DNA from: Streptomyces sp. NBC_01669
Lineage (GTDB): Bacteria; Actinomycetota; Actinomycetes; Streptomycetales; Streptomycetaceae
Length of the DNA stretch: 64,000 bases
Reading direction: 5' to 3'
NCBI RefSeq assembly: GCF_026339735.1
Contig: NZ_JAPEQG010000001.1
Location: 3,100,001-3,164,000 of the forward strand
Shown here: positions 24,897 through 33,619 of the stretch, piece after piece
Position numbering within the stretch: position 1 is the stretch's first letter
Layout: each line of letters starts with the position of its first letter
Translations under genes and position numbers: made by a program
The notes under the pieces: model-generated
Told to the model about the DNA's origin: nothing
The model's input: the letters and a program-made list of their open reading frames with translations, nothing else
The model's database searches: none

Positions 24897-25862
24897 TCAG
24901 AACAAGACGCGCGCCAGCGCCGTGCGGGCCGCGACGACACGTGGATCGTCGGGGCCGATCACGTCGAACAGCTCCAGCAGCCGCAGCCGCGCCACGTCCC
25001 GGCCCTCACCGAAATTCCGGCGCACGGTCTCGACGAGGCGCCCGAAGGCATCCTCGACATGACCGCCGACCAGGTCCAGATCGGCGGCGGCGATCTGCGC
25101 CGCCACATCGGCCGGCTTCTCGGCGGCGTCGTTGCGGACCTGCTGCGGGTCCATGTCCTGCACCCGGCCGAGCAGTTCGGCCTGGGCGAGGCCGAGCTTG
25201 GCCTCGGTGTTGGTCGGGTCGTCGGCGAGCACGTTCTTGTACGCCTGGACGGCGCCGCCGAAGTCATTGGCGTCCAGCGCCCGTACGGCCGCTTCGAGCA
25301 GTGCGTCGTACGGTCCCGCGGGCACCTCGGCCGGAGCCTGCCCGGCGTCCTCCTGGTCGACCGCGATCCCGGTGAGCCCGAACCGCTCCTCGCCGACCTG
25401 GATCAGCTGGTCCAGCGTCTGCCGGATCTGGGTCTCGGGGGCCGCGCCCTGGAAGAGCGGGAGGGCCTGCCCGGCAACGACGGCGAAGACCGCCGGGATG
25501 CCCTGGATGCCGAACTGCTGCATCAGCATCTGGTTGGCGTCGACATCGACCTTGGCCAGCACGAAGCGGCCGTTGTACTCGTGGGCCAGGCGCTCCAGGA
25601 GCGGGCCCAGCTGCTTGCACGGCTCGCACCACTCGGCCCAGAAGTCGATGACGACGGGAACCTCGACGGAGCGCTGGAGGACATCGCGCTCGAAGCCCGC
25701 CTCATCGACATCGATCACCAGAGAGGACGGGTGGACGGCACCGCCGCCACCCTGCCGGGCGGCCTCGGCACGGGCCTGCTCCGCCTTCACCTTGGCCTCG
25801 CCGGCCGCCTTCACCGCGGCGAGGTCGACGACGCCGCTCATGGACATGTTCCTAGGCTGCAT
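24897..25862 (-). CDS. Thioredoxin-TPR co-chaperone (CnoX/YbbN-like)
   Basis: The 321-residue protein has an N-terminal linker, a thioredoxin domain at ~45-150 with active site WCEPC (residues 78-82) and cis-Pro loop GIPAVFAV, and a C-terminal TPR half (AVRALDANDFGGAVQAYKNV, NTEAKLGLAQAELLGRV). Family members in proteobacteria hand clients to GroEL and protect them from over-oxidation. The actinobacterial form keeps both cysteines, so it may be redox-active. The start at 25862 has GGGGGAGGATG upstream. The ~320-bp divergent region to a TetR gene contains a perfect palindrome, so shared control is possible. Confidence 0.88.
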   Translation of the reverse strand: MQPRNMSMSGVVDLAAVKAAGEAKVKAEQARAEAARQGGGGAVHPSSLVIDVDEAGFERDVLQRSVEVPVVIDFWAEWCEPCKQLGPLLERLAHEYNGRFVLAKVDVDANQMLMQQFGIQGIPAVFAVVAGQALPLFQGAAPETQIRQTLDQLIQVGEERFGLTGIAVDQEDAGQAPAEVPAGPYDALLEAAVRALDANDFGGAVQAYKNVLADDPTNTEAKLGLAQAELLGRVQDMDPQQVRNDAAEKPADVAAQIAAADLDLVGGHVEDAFGRLVETVRRNFGEGRDVARLRLLELFDVIGPDDPRVVAARTALARVLF

Positions 25863-26180
25863 ACGTACATCCTCCCCCCTCGGCACGCTGTTCCGGAAAG
25901 CGATCCGGGAACCGCATCCGTCCGTGGTACCCGCCGGCGTGCGGGACGCGCGGACCTCCACGGTCCAATGACCCTCGAAGGGCCTGTTTTCGGTGCCGGG
26001 TCCCCACCCGGCGCATGTGGCTGTCGTTCGCTCGTGGCGTGACAACGGCCTGGCCGTCGTCCTTACGCTACGACCCGTAGCGTAACTGTCCCGACCCCCT
26101 CGCACACAGGAGTGTCCGGTGATCTGTCTCACGGCGAACGCGACCGGCCGGTCCTCCTTACCGGCGGGTATGGTCACGGC
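25863..26180. other. Divergent regulatory region of thioredoxin-TPR and TetR genes
   Basis: This 318-bp stretch has no gene. Besides the palindrome at 26064-26086 it shows a short imperfect hairpin near 26013-26034. The palindrome is 94 bp before the TetR start and about 200 bp before the other start. Confidence 0.55.
26064..26086 (+). promoter_or_regulatory. Candidate TetR operator (perfect palindrome)
   Basis: TTACGCTACG is followed by a 3-nt spacer and its exact reverse complement. Placed upstream of the TetR gene, it is the expected kind of autoregulatory site. Confidence 0.65.
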
Positions 26181-26810
26181 ATGCTGAGCCACGGCCACCC
26201 CAAACCCCCACGAACGGGACGACCGCGCAGCGCTGCGGCCGATGAGGCGATCCTGGAGGCCTGCCGCGCGTCCCTGGTCGACCTCGGCTGGTCGAAGCTG
26301 ACGATGGGCGATGTGGCGACGCGCGCCGGGGTCGCCAAGACGACGCTCTACCGGCGCTGGGCGGGCAAGAACGAACTGGTCGTGGACGCCGTCGCGGTCC
26401 TCTTCGACGAACTGGAACTGCCGGACCTGGGCAGCCTGTCGGCCGATGTGCAGGGCGTGGTACTGCAGTTCGCGGCGCTGCTGGACCGCCCGGAGACCAG
26501 GACGGCGCTGATGGCCGTGGTCGCCGAGTCGACCCGCGACGACGCGCTGCGGGCCCGGATCCGCGATTCGATCGTGGACCGGCAGAAGCGGCTCGTTCTG
26601 CTGGGACGGCAACGGGCGCAGCAGCGCGGCGAGCTGCCCGTCGAACCGGACGAGGCGTCGGCGGCCTCGACCGCCGACCTGATCTTCGATGTGATCGCCG
26701 GTGCGGTCGTGCACCGGACGCTGGTGAGCGCCGAGCCCGTCGACGAGGACTGGGCCCGGCGCTTCACCGTTCTGCTGCTTGCGGGGCTGGGCGCGGCAGC
26801 CGCCACGTAG
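26181..26810 (+). CDS. TetR-family regulator
   Basis: The 209-residue protein has the TetR N-terminal domain at ~18-75 (AILEACRASLVDLGWSKLTM, VATRAGVAKTTLYRRW) and a C-terminal ligand domain of the type with RPETRTALMAVVAESTRDDA and a late RRFTVLLLAGLGAAA. The ATG at 26181 starts MLSHGHPKPP; an earlier in-frame ATG at 26112 lies on the other side of no clear ribosome site and is less likely. It probably represses itself through the palindrome upstream. No exporter is divergent from it, so its other targets lie elsewhere or are the thioredoxin-TPR gene. Confidence 0.87.
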   Translation: MLSHGHPKPPRTGRPRSAAADEAILEACRASLVDLGWSKLTMGDVATRAGVAKTTLYRRWAGKNELVVDAVAVLFDELELPDLGSLSADVQGVVLQFAALLDRPETRTALMAVVAESTRDDALRARIRDSIVDRQKRLVLLGRQRAQQRGELPVEPDEASAASTADLIFDVIAGAVVHRTLVSAEPVDEDWARRFTVLLLAGLGAAAAT

Positions 26811-26829
26811 CGGGCGGCCCCGGAGGCCC

Positions 26830-28530
26830 TCAGAAGCCGGGCGGCTCGGTGTACGTGCCCCACTCGTCCCGCAGGACCCCGCAGATCTCACCGAGCGTCG
26901 CCTCGGCCCTGACGGCGTCCAGCATCGGTCCGATCATGTTCGATCCGTCGCGGGCGGCGGCCAGCATCGCGTCCAGCGAGGCGCGGACCCGGGCGTCGTC
27001 GCGGGCGGCCTTACGGACGGCGAGCTCGCGGACCTGCTCGCGCTCGACCTCGTGGCTGACCCGCAGGATCTCCAGATCGCCGGTGACCGAGCCGTGGTGG
27101 ACGTTGACGCCGACGACGCGCTTGTCGCCCTTCTCCAGCGACTGCTGGTACCGGAACGCGGATTCGGCGATCTCGCCGGTGAACCAGCCGTCCTCGATGC
27201 CGCGCAGGATGCCGGAGGTCATGGGCCCGATGGGGTGCTGTCCGTCCGGGTGCGCCCTGGTGCCGCGCTCCTTGATCCGGTCGAAGATCTTCTCGGCGTC
27301 GGCCTCGATCCGGTCGGTCAGCTGCTCGACGTACCACGAACCGCCCAGCGGGTCGGCGACGTTGGCGATGCCGGTCTCCTCCATCAGCACCTGCTGGGTG
27401 CGCAGGGCGATCTCCGCCGCCTGCTCGGACGGGAGCGCGAGGGTCTCGTCGAGGGCGTTGGTGTGCAGCGAGTTGGTGCCGCCGAGGACGGCGGAGAGCG
27501 CCTCGACCGCGGTCCGCACGACGTTGTTGTACGGCTGCTGGGCGGTCAGGGAGACCCCGGCGGTCTGGGTGTGGAAGCGGAGCCACTGCGCCTTGTCGGT
27601 CTTCGCCCCGTACACCTCCTTCATCCAGCGGGCCCAGATCCGGCGGGCGGCGCGGAACTTGGCGATCTCCTCGAAGAAGTCGAGGTGCGCGTCGAAGAAG
27701 AAGGAGAGACCGGGGGCGAAGGTGTCGACGTCGAGCCCCCGGGAGAGGCCGAGTTCCACGTAGCCGAAGCCGTCGGCGAGGGTGTAGGCGAGCTCCTGCG
27801 CGGCCGTCGCCCCGGCCTCGCGGATGTGGTAGCCGGAGACCGAGAGCGGCTTGTACGCGGGGATGTCGCGCGCGCAGTGCTCCATGAGGTCGCCGATGAG
27901 GCGCAGATGGGGCTCGGGCTGGAAGAGCCACTCCTTCTGTGCGATGTACTCCTTGAAGATGTCGGTCTGGAGCGTGCCGTTGAGCACCCCCGGGTCGACG
28001 CCCTGGCGCTCGGCGGCGACCAGGTACATGCAGAAGACGGGGACGGCCGGTCCGCTGATCGTCATGGATGTCGTGACGTCGCCGAGCGGGATGTCCTTGA
28101 AGAGGACCTCCATGTCGGCGGCGGAGTCGATGGCGACACCGCAGTGCCCGACCTCGCCGAGCGAGCGCGGCTCGTCGGAGTCGCGGCCCATCAGCGTCGG
28201 CATGTCGAAGGCGACACTGAGCCCGCCGCCGCCCGCGGCGAGGATCATCTTGTACCGCTCATTGGTCTGCTCGGCGTTGCCGAAGCCGGCGAACTGGCGG
28301 ATGGTCCAGGTGCGGCCGCGGTAGCCGGTCGGGTAGAGACCCCGGGTGAAGGGGTACTCACCGGGCCAGCCGATCCGCTCGAACCCCTCGTACGTGTCCC
28401 CGGGGCGGGGCCCGTACGCGGGCTCCACCGGGTCCCCGGAGAGGGTGGTGAAGTCCGCGTCACGCTTGCGGGCCTTGTCGTAACGGGCCTGCCAGCGTCG
28501 GCGGCCTTCCTCGATCGCGTCAGCGTCCAT
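26830..28530 (-). CDS. icmA: Isobutyryl-CoA mutase large subunit
   Basis: The 566-residue protein is the TIM-barrel half of a B12-dependent acyl-CoA mutase and lacks the C-terminal cobalamin-binding domain (no DxHxxG). It needs a separate small subunit, IcmB, encoded elsewhere. Methylmalonyl-CoA mutases have Tyr89 and Arg207 in the pocket; known IcmA enzymes have Phe80 and Gln198. Here residue 80 is Phe (TIRQFAGF) and residue 198 is Gln (EYIAQKEW), so it should interconvert isobutyryl-CoA and n-butyryl-CoA, feeding valine carbon into butyrate and polyketide units. The ATG at 28530 is preceded by GGGGT, and a perfect palindrome lies 9 nt further up. Confidence 0.92.
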   Translation of the reverse strand: MDADAIEEGRRRWQARYDKARKRDADFTTLSGDPVEPAYGPRPGDTYEGFERIGWPGEYPFTRGLYPTGYRGRTWTIRQFAGFGNAEQTNERYKMILAAGGGGLSVAFDMPTLMGRDSDEPRSLGEVGHCGVAIDSAADMEVLFKDIPLGDVTTSMTISGPAVPVFCMYLVAAERQGVDPGVLNGTLQTDIFKEYIAQKEWLFQPEPHLRLIGDLMEHCARDIPAYKPLSVSGYHIREAGATAAQELAYTLADGFGYVELGLSRGLDVDTFAPGLSFFFDAHLDFFEEIAKFRAARRIWARWMKEVYGAKTDKAQWLRFHTQTAGVSLTAQQPYNNVVRTAVEALSAVLGGTNSLHTNALDETLALPSEQAAEIALRTQQVLMEETGIANVADPLGGSWYVEQLTDRIEADAEKIFDRIKERGTRAHPDGQHPIGPMTSGILRGIEDGWFTGEIAESAFRYQQSLEKGDKRVVGVNVHHGSVTGDLEILRVSHEVEREQVRELAVRKAARDDARVRASLDAMLAAARDGSNMIGPMLDAVRAEATLGEICGVLRDEWGTYTEPPGF

Positions 28531-28539
28531 GCACCCCAA

Positions 28540-28561
28540 TTTACTAGGACGTCCTAGTAAA
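28540..28561 (-). promoter_or_regulatory. Perfect 22-nt palindrome at the icmA start
   Basis: The half-site TTTACTAGGAC is repeated exactly in reverse complement. It ends 9 nt upstream of the icmA ATG, so it would overlap the transcription start. A dimeric regulator bound there should block initiation. TAGGAC may also serve as the -10 region. Confidence 0.6.
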
Positions 28562-28572
28562 TGTCGATGACA

Positions 28573-28601
28573 AACCGCCCGGTGCTTTGCACGGGGCGGT
28601 T
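28573..28601 (-). terminator. Terminator of the first DUF3817 gene
   Basis: AACCGCCC pairs with GGGCGGTT, with an inner GTGC/GCAC stem and a one-base bulge, 5 bp after the DUF3817 stop. Confidence 0.65.
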
Positions 28602-28605
28602 CGGG

Positions 28606-28938
28606 TCAGACTTTGGCTGTCACCGGGGAGCCGTCCGCGATCAGCGGCTCGACCTCCTGGACGACCTTGCGCTCGACGAAGAACGCGGCCGTCGGGATCG
28701 TGCCGGAGATCAGCACCCAGAGGAGCTTTCCGAGCGGCCACTTCGCCTTGGAGCCCAGGTCGAAGGCGAAGATCAGATAGATGATGTACAGCACACCGTG
28801 GATCTGGGAGACGACGAGCGTCAGCCCCGCACCGGTGTCGAAGCCGTACTTGAAGACCATGCAGGTGCAGAGCACCAGCAACATGACGGCGGTGACGTAG
28901 GCCATCACCCGGTACCGGGTCAGCACGCTGCGTTTCAT
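28606..28938 (-). CDS. DUF3817 membrane protein (copy 1)
   Basis: The 110-residue protein has three predicted membrane helices: VMAYVTAVMLLVLCTCMVF, IHGVLYIIYLIFAFDLG and a third near WVLISGTIPTAAFFVE. The HG-LY-x-IY core and the GSKAKWPLGKL loop are typical of DUF3817. Function is unknown; these are small actinobacterial membrane proteins. A second member lies at 32425-32775 with the same HGVL/KTKWP features, so the window holds two paralogues on either side of the MFS/ArsR pair. Confidence 0.85.
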   Translation of the reverse strand: MKRSVLTRYRVMAYVTAVMLLVLCTCMVFKYGFDTGAGLTLVVSQIHGVLYIIYLIFAFDLGSKAKWPLGKLLWVLISGTIPTAAFFVERKVVQEVEPLIADGSPVTAKV

Positions 28939-28998
28939 GACGTCGAGCGTAACCGGGCACCGGGGGCGATCTTGCAGCGGGCCGGGTCGCGCGCGGCT

Positions 28999-29508
28999 CT
29001 ACTTCTCCTCGAAGTCCTTGGCCGCGATCCGCAATGGGCGCAACAGTGCGAAGATCTCCGCGCACTCCTCGGCGTCGTACACCCCGAGCCCGAACTCCAT
29101 GTCCACCAGGTCCCGGGTGGCCTCCTCGACGACCTCGCGGCCCTTGTCGGTGATCGAGGCGAGGGTGCCGCGGCCGTCGTTCGGATTGGGGCGCTTGTCG
29201 ACCAGACCGGACCTGACCAGCCGGTCCACGGTGTTCGTGACGGAGGTGGGGTGGACCATCAGCCGCTCGCCGATCTTGGACATCGGCAGCTCACCCTCCT
29301 TGGAGAAGGTGAGCAGCACCAGCGCCTCGTACCGCGCGAAAGTCAGCCCGTACGGTTTGACGACCGCGTCGACCTCGGCGAGCAGGATCTGCTGCGCACG
29401 CATGATCGAGGTGATCGCCCCCATCGAGGGGACAGGACCCCAGCGCTGCTGCCAGAGTTCGTCGGCGCGGGCGATGGGGTCGAACGGGAGACTGAGCGGC
29501 TTCGGCAC
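28999..29508 (-). CDS. MarR-family regulator
   Basis: It has 169 residues from the GTG at 29508 (MPKPLSLPFDPIARADELW). An in-frame GTG at 29526 adds six residues. The winged helix is LPMSKIGERLMVHPTSVTNT with wing DPNDGRG-like NPNDGRGTLASITDKG. The start falls a few bases after the MFS stop, so it is the second gene of an MFS-MarR operon and probably represses it. The ligand is unknown; the C-terminal helix is ordinary. Confidence 0.87.
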   Translation of the reverse strand: MPKPLSLPFDPIARADELWQQRWGPVPSMGAITSIMRAQQILLAEVDAVVKPYGLTFARYEALVLLTFSKEGELPMSKIGERLMVHPTSVTNTVDRLVRSGLVDKRPNPNDGRGTLASITDKGREVVEEATRDLVDMEFGLGVYDAEECAEIFALLRPLRIAAKDFEEK

Positions 29509-29518
29509 GGCATCGACC

Positions 29519-31000
29519 TTACCCACTGGTCATATGCCGGTCAGCCCCGTCTCGAACTTCGGTCCGAGGACCGCACACAGGTTCCGTGCTCCTGACCTCG
29601 CGGACGAGGACGAGCGTGCACACCGTACCGATCACAGCGGCCCCGGAGACCACCTGATGCACGGGGACGAATTCGGCGGCGAGCCCGGCGAGTGCCATGC
29701 CGATGCCCTGGACCGTCATCAGCCCGGCGGTGAGCAGGGTCATGGCCCGGCCCCGCAGTTCCTCCGGGACGGCGTCGACGAACCACTGGTCGAGGCCGAT
29801 GACGTACGCCGCCCCCACCCCGGCCAGCACGAGCGCGACGACGCTCAGAACCATGCCGGGACGGAACCCGTACAGCACGAGGGGCAGCAGCCCGGCGGCG
29901 GCGACCGGCAGCACGATCCTGGAGCGCAGGCGCGGGGCGAGCACGGCGCCTGCGTACAGCTCGGCACCGATGTGACCGACCGGCATCGCGCACATGAGGA
30001 GTCCGAGCGCGGCCGGGCCGACACCGATCTCGTCCGCGTACGGTGCGGCGAGCGCCTCCGGTGCCACGACGAACATCGCCGGCAGCCAGAAGAGCAGCAT
30101 CAGCGCGCGGATCCTGCGGTCGGCGAGGACGGTACGGGCTCCGGCGAGCGAGTCCTTGAGCAGGGCGCCGCCTCCGTCACGGCCGCTCCGGGCGGGCCGG
30201 TTGCGGGTGCCGAAGCGGAGCAGCGCCGCCGAGCAGAGGAAGGTCCCGACGGTGATCGTGATCGCCCCGCGCGCGGAGACCGCGGCGAGCAGCACACCGC
30301 CCACCCCGAAGCCGATCAGCAGTGCGCTCTGCGAGACGATCCGCAGCAGGGAGCGGCCCAGTACATAGAGGTCGCCCTCGCCGAGGATGTCGGTGAGCGC
30401 GGCCATACGCGTCCCCGTGAAGACGGGCGACACGGAGGCGACGAGACAGCGCAGCGCGAGGAGCCCGCCGACGGGGGTGCCGGGCAGCACCATGACGGCG
30501 ACACAGCCCGCGCAGATCAGATCGCAGGCGACCAGGACCCGGCGGGCGGGGTAGCGGTCGGCGACCCCGGCGAAGAGCGTGCCGCCGACGAGGTACGGGA
30601 GGAAGCCGAGCGCGAAGGTGAGGGCGCTGAGCAGGGGCGAGCCGGTGAGGTCGTAGACGAGGACGGTGAGGGCGAGCTCGCTGACGACGACGCCGAGGAG
30701 GGAGAGCAGGTGTGCGGCGAAGACGGCACGGAACTCCCGTACGGCGAAGACGGCGCGGTAGCCGCGGGGTGTGCCGGGGTCCGGGACGGAAGCCGGGGCC
30801 CGGAGCGCGGGCGACGTGTTCGGGTCAATGGGGTCGGCGCGCTCCGGGGACGGGGCCGGGGACGGCGCCGCTCCCGTGGGGTCGACCTTCGCTGTGCGGC
30901 ATGCGGCTGACGGTGCCTGGGGTGATGGGCCCGTCGGGCCGCTCGGGGGGTCCACCGCATCGCGGGGGCCGCCCGCCGGGGCGGGGCTGTTGCTCGGCAT
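29519..31000 (-). CDS. MFS transporter (efflux type)
   Basis: The 493-residue protein has a Pro/Ala-rich cytosolic N-terminus of ~75 residues and twelve predicted helices. The first repeats read FRAVFAAHLLSLLGVVVSEL and FLPYLVGGTLFAGVADRYPA, the latter carrying the motif-A-like GVADRYPARRVL. This is the form typical of Streptomyces drug or metabolite efflux pumps next to ArsR/MarR regulators. The start is ambiguous: ATG at 31000 or ATG at 31030 (MRGTLLHAAYM), neither with a strong ribosome site. It is divergent from an ArsR-type gene with a palindromic site in the 74-bp gap. Confidence 0.85.
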   Translation of the reverse strand: MPSNSPAPAGGPRDAVDPPSGPTGPSPQAPSAACRTAKVDPTGAAPSPAPSPERADPIDPNTSPALRAPASVPDPGTPRGYRAVFAVREFRAVFAAHLLSLLGVVVSELALTVLVYDLTGSPLLSALTFALGFLPYLVGGTLFAGVADRYPARRVLVACDLICAGCVAVMVLPGTPVGGLLALRCLVASVSPVFTGTRMAALTDILGEGDLYVLGRSLLRIVSQSALLIGFGVGGVLLAAVSARGAITITVGTFLCSAALLRFGTRNRPARSGRDGGGALLKDSLAGARTVLADRRIRALMLLFWLPAMFVVAPEALAAPYADEIGVGPAALGLLMCAMPVGHIGAELYAGAVLAPRLRSRIVLPVAAAGLLPLVLYGFRPGMVLSVVALVLAGVGAAYVIGLDQWFVDAVPEELRGRAMTLLTAGLMTVQGIGMALAGLAAEFVPVHQVVSGAAVIGTVCTLVLVREVRSTEPVCGPRTEVRDGADRHMTSG

Positions 31001-31040
31001 GTACGCAGCGTGGAGGAGCGTGCCCCGCATTCCATAAACT

Positions 31041-31056
31041 TTCGGCTGACACCGAA
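31041..31056. promoter_or_regulatory. Candidate operator between MFS and ArsR-type genes
   Basis: TTCGG, 6 nt, CCGAA form a perfect dyad in the short divergent region. It is well placed for the ArsR-type protein to control both itself and the exporter. Confidence 0.5.
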
Positions 31057-31074
31057 TCTTCGCGAGGTGCGCCG

Positions 31075-32079
31075 ATGCCGTTCCATCTGCATTTCGACGA
31101 GAGCGATCTGCTGCGCTGCAGGTTCGCCCTCTCCCCGCTCTGGGAGACGCAACAGGCGGTACGCACCCTTCTGCGCCCCGGGAACCACGGCTACCACGAG
31201 CCGTGGCTGCGGCGCATCCGGAGCGCCGCAGCCGGGCTCGATCTCGGGCCGCTCTGGTCGCTGATGCCGGAGAGCGGACACAATCCGGACTTTCTTTCCC
31301 CGCCGCCGCTCGGACCCCATGCCTCGTTCGAGGAGGAGATCGCCGGGGTACGCGCCATCGCCCCGGAGCTCGTCCGTGAGGATCTGGCGCTGACACTCGC
31401 GTGTGTGCCCGGGGCGCTGGACTCCCCCGCCGGGCGGGCCATGCTCGACGACCCCTCCCGCGCGCAGCGGGAGCTGTCCGCGCTTCTGGAACGGGCGTGG
31501 CGGGTCCTGGTCGAGCCGGACTGGCCGCGGCTGCGCGCACTGCTGGAGGCGGACATCGCGTACCACTCGCGTCGGCTCGCCGCGGTCGGCTTCGCACGGC
31601 TGCTCGGCGAGTTGAGTCCCCAGCTGAGCTGGGCGGACTCGACGCTCACGCTCGTCGGGATGCGGGGCCGGCACTCCCGGGTGCTCGGTGGGCAGGGTCT
31701 CGTCCTGATGCCGAGCGTCTTCGCCTGGCCGGATGTGGTCAGCGGGTACGAGCCGCCCTACCAGCCCGCGGTGATCTATCCGGCGCGCGGGATCGGTGGC
31801 CTGTGGACGGAACCCGCCGACCGTACGCCGCAGACGCTCGCACGGCTGCTCGGGCGGGCGCGGGCCGATCTCCTGTGCATGCTCGACGAACCGGCGGGAA
31901 CGAGCGCCCTCGCCCACCGGCTCGGCCTCGCGCCGTCCTCCGTGTCGGAACATCTGTCGGTGCTGCGGGCGGCGGGGCTGCTGACCTCGCGGCGGTACGG
32001 GCACCAGGTGCTGTACGAGCGGACGCCGCTCGGGATCGCGCTGGCGGTGGAGCCCGGAACGGGAACGCACCCCGGGTGA
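31075..32079 (+). CDS. ArsR-type winged-helix regulator with N-terminal DUF5937-like domain
   Basis: The 334-residue protein starts MPFHLHFDESDLLRCRFALS, with GAGGTG before the ATG. About 240 residues match the DUF5937-type ligand or partner domain. The C-terminal ~85 residues are a winged helix: LCMLDEPAGTSALAHRLGLA, SSVSEHLSVLRAAGLLTSRR, HQVLYERT. This architecture is frequent in Streptomyces and usually regulates a neighbouring MFS pump, here the divergent one. No metal-binding ELCVCDL-type cysteines are present, so sensing of a small organic ligand is more likely than arsenic. Confidence 0.85.
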   Translation: MPFHLHFDESDLLRCRFALSPLWETQQAVRTLLRPGNHGYHEPWLRRIRSAAAGLDLGPLWSLMPESGHNPDFLSPPPLGPHASFEEEIAGVRAIAPELVREDLALTLACVPGALDSPAGRAMLDDPSRAQRELSALLERAWRVLVEPDWPRLRALLEADIAYHSRRLAAVGFARLLGELSPQLSWADSTLTLVGMRGRHSRVLGGQGLVLMPSVFAWPDVVSGYEPPYQPAVIYPARGIGGLWTEPADRTPQTLARLLGRARADLLCMLDEPAGTSALAHRLGLAPSSVSEHLSVLRAAGLLTSRRYGHQVLYERTPLGIALAVEPGTGTHPG

Positions 32080-32081
32080 CG

Positions 32082-32115
32082 GAGACCCCCCTCGCCGTGC
32101 GGCGAGGGGGGTCTT
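32082..32115. terminator. Bidirectional terminator
   Basis: AGACCCCCCTCGCC pairs with GGCGAGGGGGGTCT around GTGC, between the converging ArsR-type and thiamine-binding genes. Confidence 0.85.
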
Positions 32116-32134
32116 CGGGTGGTGCGGAGGGATG

Positions 32135-32428
32135 TCAGCCGGCGAGGTACCGCTCGACCGTCTCGACCTTGGAGGTCAGACCGTCGGTCACACCGGGCCG
32201 GATATCGGCCTTCAGCACGAGGGAGACGCGTCCGGCACGGGCCTCGACGGCCGCGACGGCGCGCTTGACGACGTCCATGACCTCGTCCCACTCACCCTCG
32301 ATGGAGGTGAACATGGCGTCCGTGCGGTTGGGCAGCCCCGACTCGCGGACGACCCGGACGGCGTCGGCGACGTACTCGCCGACGTCCTCGCCGACCCCCA
32401 GCGGGCTGACGGAGAAGGCGACGATCAT
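32135..32428 (-). CDS. MTH1187-type thiamine-binding protein
   Basis: The 97-residue protein reads [20 protein letters not shown], has the [17 protein letters not shown] segment and ends [12 protein letters not shown]. This is the MTH1187/YqgV (DUF77) ferredoxin-like fold, structures of which bind thiamine or related ligands. Its role may be to buffer or deliver thiamine; this is not settled in the family. The start overlaps the stop of the upstream DUF3817 gene (ATGA), so the two are coupled. Confidence 0.87.
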   Translation of the reverse strand: MIVAFSVSPLGVGEDVGEYVADAVRVVRESGLPNRTDAMFTSIEGEWDEVMDVVKRAVAAVEARAGRVSLVLKADIRPGVTDGLTSKVETVERYLAG

Positions 32429-32775
32429 GCGCTGACCACGCCTTCCCGGCGGGCGCGGGCGGCGATGACCCCGTCGGCCTCGTAGCGCTTGAGGATCTTG
32501 TCGCCGTACAGCCCGCCGAACGGCAGCAGCGCCAGGAGGAAGAAGAACGCGACACGCTTGAACGGCCACTTGGTCTTGGACCAGACGTCCAGCAGCAGAA
32601 CGGCGTAGATCACGAAGAGCACGCCGTGCAGGATGCCGAGCGGCATCATCAGGAAGTCGATGTCCGAGACGCGGCTGAGGATCGAGCCGAAAATGATCAG
32701 AGCCGGGAAGGAGAGCGCCTCGGGAATCGAGATGAGGCGCAGCCGGTGCAGGGCGGTAGCGGTCTTGATGTCCAC
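32425..32775 (-). CDS. DUF3817 membrane protein (copy 2)
   Basis: The 116-residue protein starts at a GTG at 32775 with GAAGGTG upstream. It has three membrane helices ([53 protein letters not shown]) and the family loop [10 protein letters not shown]. The C-terminus is basic. It is paralogous to the copy at 28606-28938. Coupling to a thiamine-binding protein is suggestive of a vitamin-related role, but no direct evidence exists. Confidence 0.83.
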   Translation of the reverse strand: MDIKTATALHRLRLISIPEALSFPALIIFGSILSRVSDIDFLMMPLGILHGVLFVIYAVLLLDVWSKTKWPFKRVAFFFLLALLPFGGLYGDKILKRYEADGVIAARARREGVVSA

Positions 32776-32980
32776 GAGGGCACCTTCGGTGGGAGGGTCG
32801 TCACAGCTTGTGAATACAGGCACAAGCGTGTCCCATTGTGGCATCGGCACCCACCGGGCCCGGGGGCGGGGGCCCGTTGACACTCCGGGGAACGTATCGG
32901 CGCATATCAGGGTGGACTCAGGGTCCGGATAGGCCCACAGACCCTGTCGGGCCCAGGCCCCCTGCCGTTACCGTCACTGG

Positions 32981-33619
32981 GTGGCAATGTTCCGACTCCA
33001 AGGCAGCAAGACGCTCGCCGTCGATCTGACCGGCGACGCCGTCAAGGCGAAGAACGGCTCGATGGTGGCGTACGACGGCCGGATGGCGTTCAAGAAGATG
33101 TCCGGCGGCGGTGAGGGCATCCGCGGCATGGTGACCCGTCGGCTGACCGGCGAGCAGATGACAGTGATGGAGGTGAGCGGGCAGGGCACCTGCTACTTCG
33201 CGGACCGCGCGAGCGAGATCAACCTCGTCTCGCTGCGCGGCGAGAAGCTCTACGTGGAGGCGAGCAACCTGCTCTGCACCGATGCCGGGCTGCGCACCGG
33301 CACCACCTTCACCGGGCTGCGCGGCGGGGCGACCGGCAACGGCCTGTTCACCACCACCGTCGAGGGCACCGGCCAGGCGGCGATCATGTCGGACGGTTCG
33401 GCCGTGGTGCTGCGGGTGACCGCCCAGTACCCGTTGTTCGTCGACCCCGGCGCGTACATCGCCCACCAGGGCAATCTGCAGCAACACTTCCAGTCCGGGG
33501 TCAACTTCCGGACGCTGATGGGCGAGGGCTCGGGAGAGTCGTTCCAGATCAGATTCGAGGGCGAGGGGCTCGTCTACGTGCAGCCGAGCGAGCGGAACAC
33601 CATCGGGGGCGATGTCTGA
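32981..33619 (+). CDS. AIM24-family protein 1
   Basis: The 212-residue protein starts at a GTG (an internal ATG at 32987 is an alternative). It is a beta-rich AIM24 domain: GSMVAYDGRMAFKKM, MEVSGQGTCYFADRASEINL, KLYVEASNLLCTD, GLFTTTVEGTGQAAIMSDG and PLFVDPGAYIAHQG. AIM24 proteins resemble the TRAP tryptophan-binding fold; the yeast member is mitochondrial, and bacterial roles are unknown. It is first of three coupled paralogues, with stop and next start overlapping by one base. A TTGACA at 32877-32882 may be the -35 of the operon. Confidence 0.88.
   Translation: MAMFRLQGSKTLAVDLTGDAVKAKNGSMVAYDGRMAFKKMSGGGEGIRGMVTRRLTGEQMTVMEVSGQGTCYFADRASEINLVSLRGEKLYVEASNLLCTDAGLRTGTTFTGLRGGATGNGLFTTTVEGTGQAAIMSDGSAVVLRVTAQYPLFVDPGAYIAHQGNLQQHFQSGVNFRTLMGEGSGESFQIRFEGEGLVYVQPSERNTIGGDV

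Noticed and set aside
26830..28530. Methylmalonyl-CoA mutase annotation
   Set aside because: Phe80/Gln198 replace the Tyr/Arg needed for methylmalonyl-CoA, and the B12 domain is absent.
26779..28557. 592-codon plus-strand frame
   Set aside because: It is antisense to icmA, whose active-site residues and family match are decisive.
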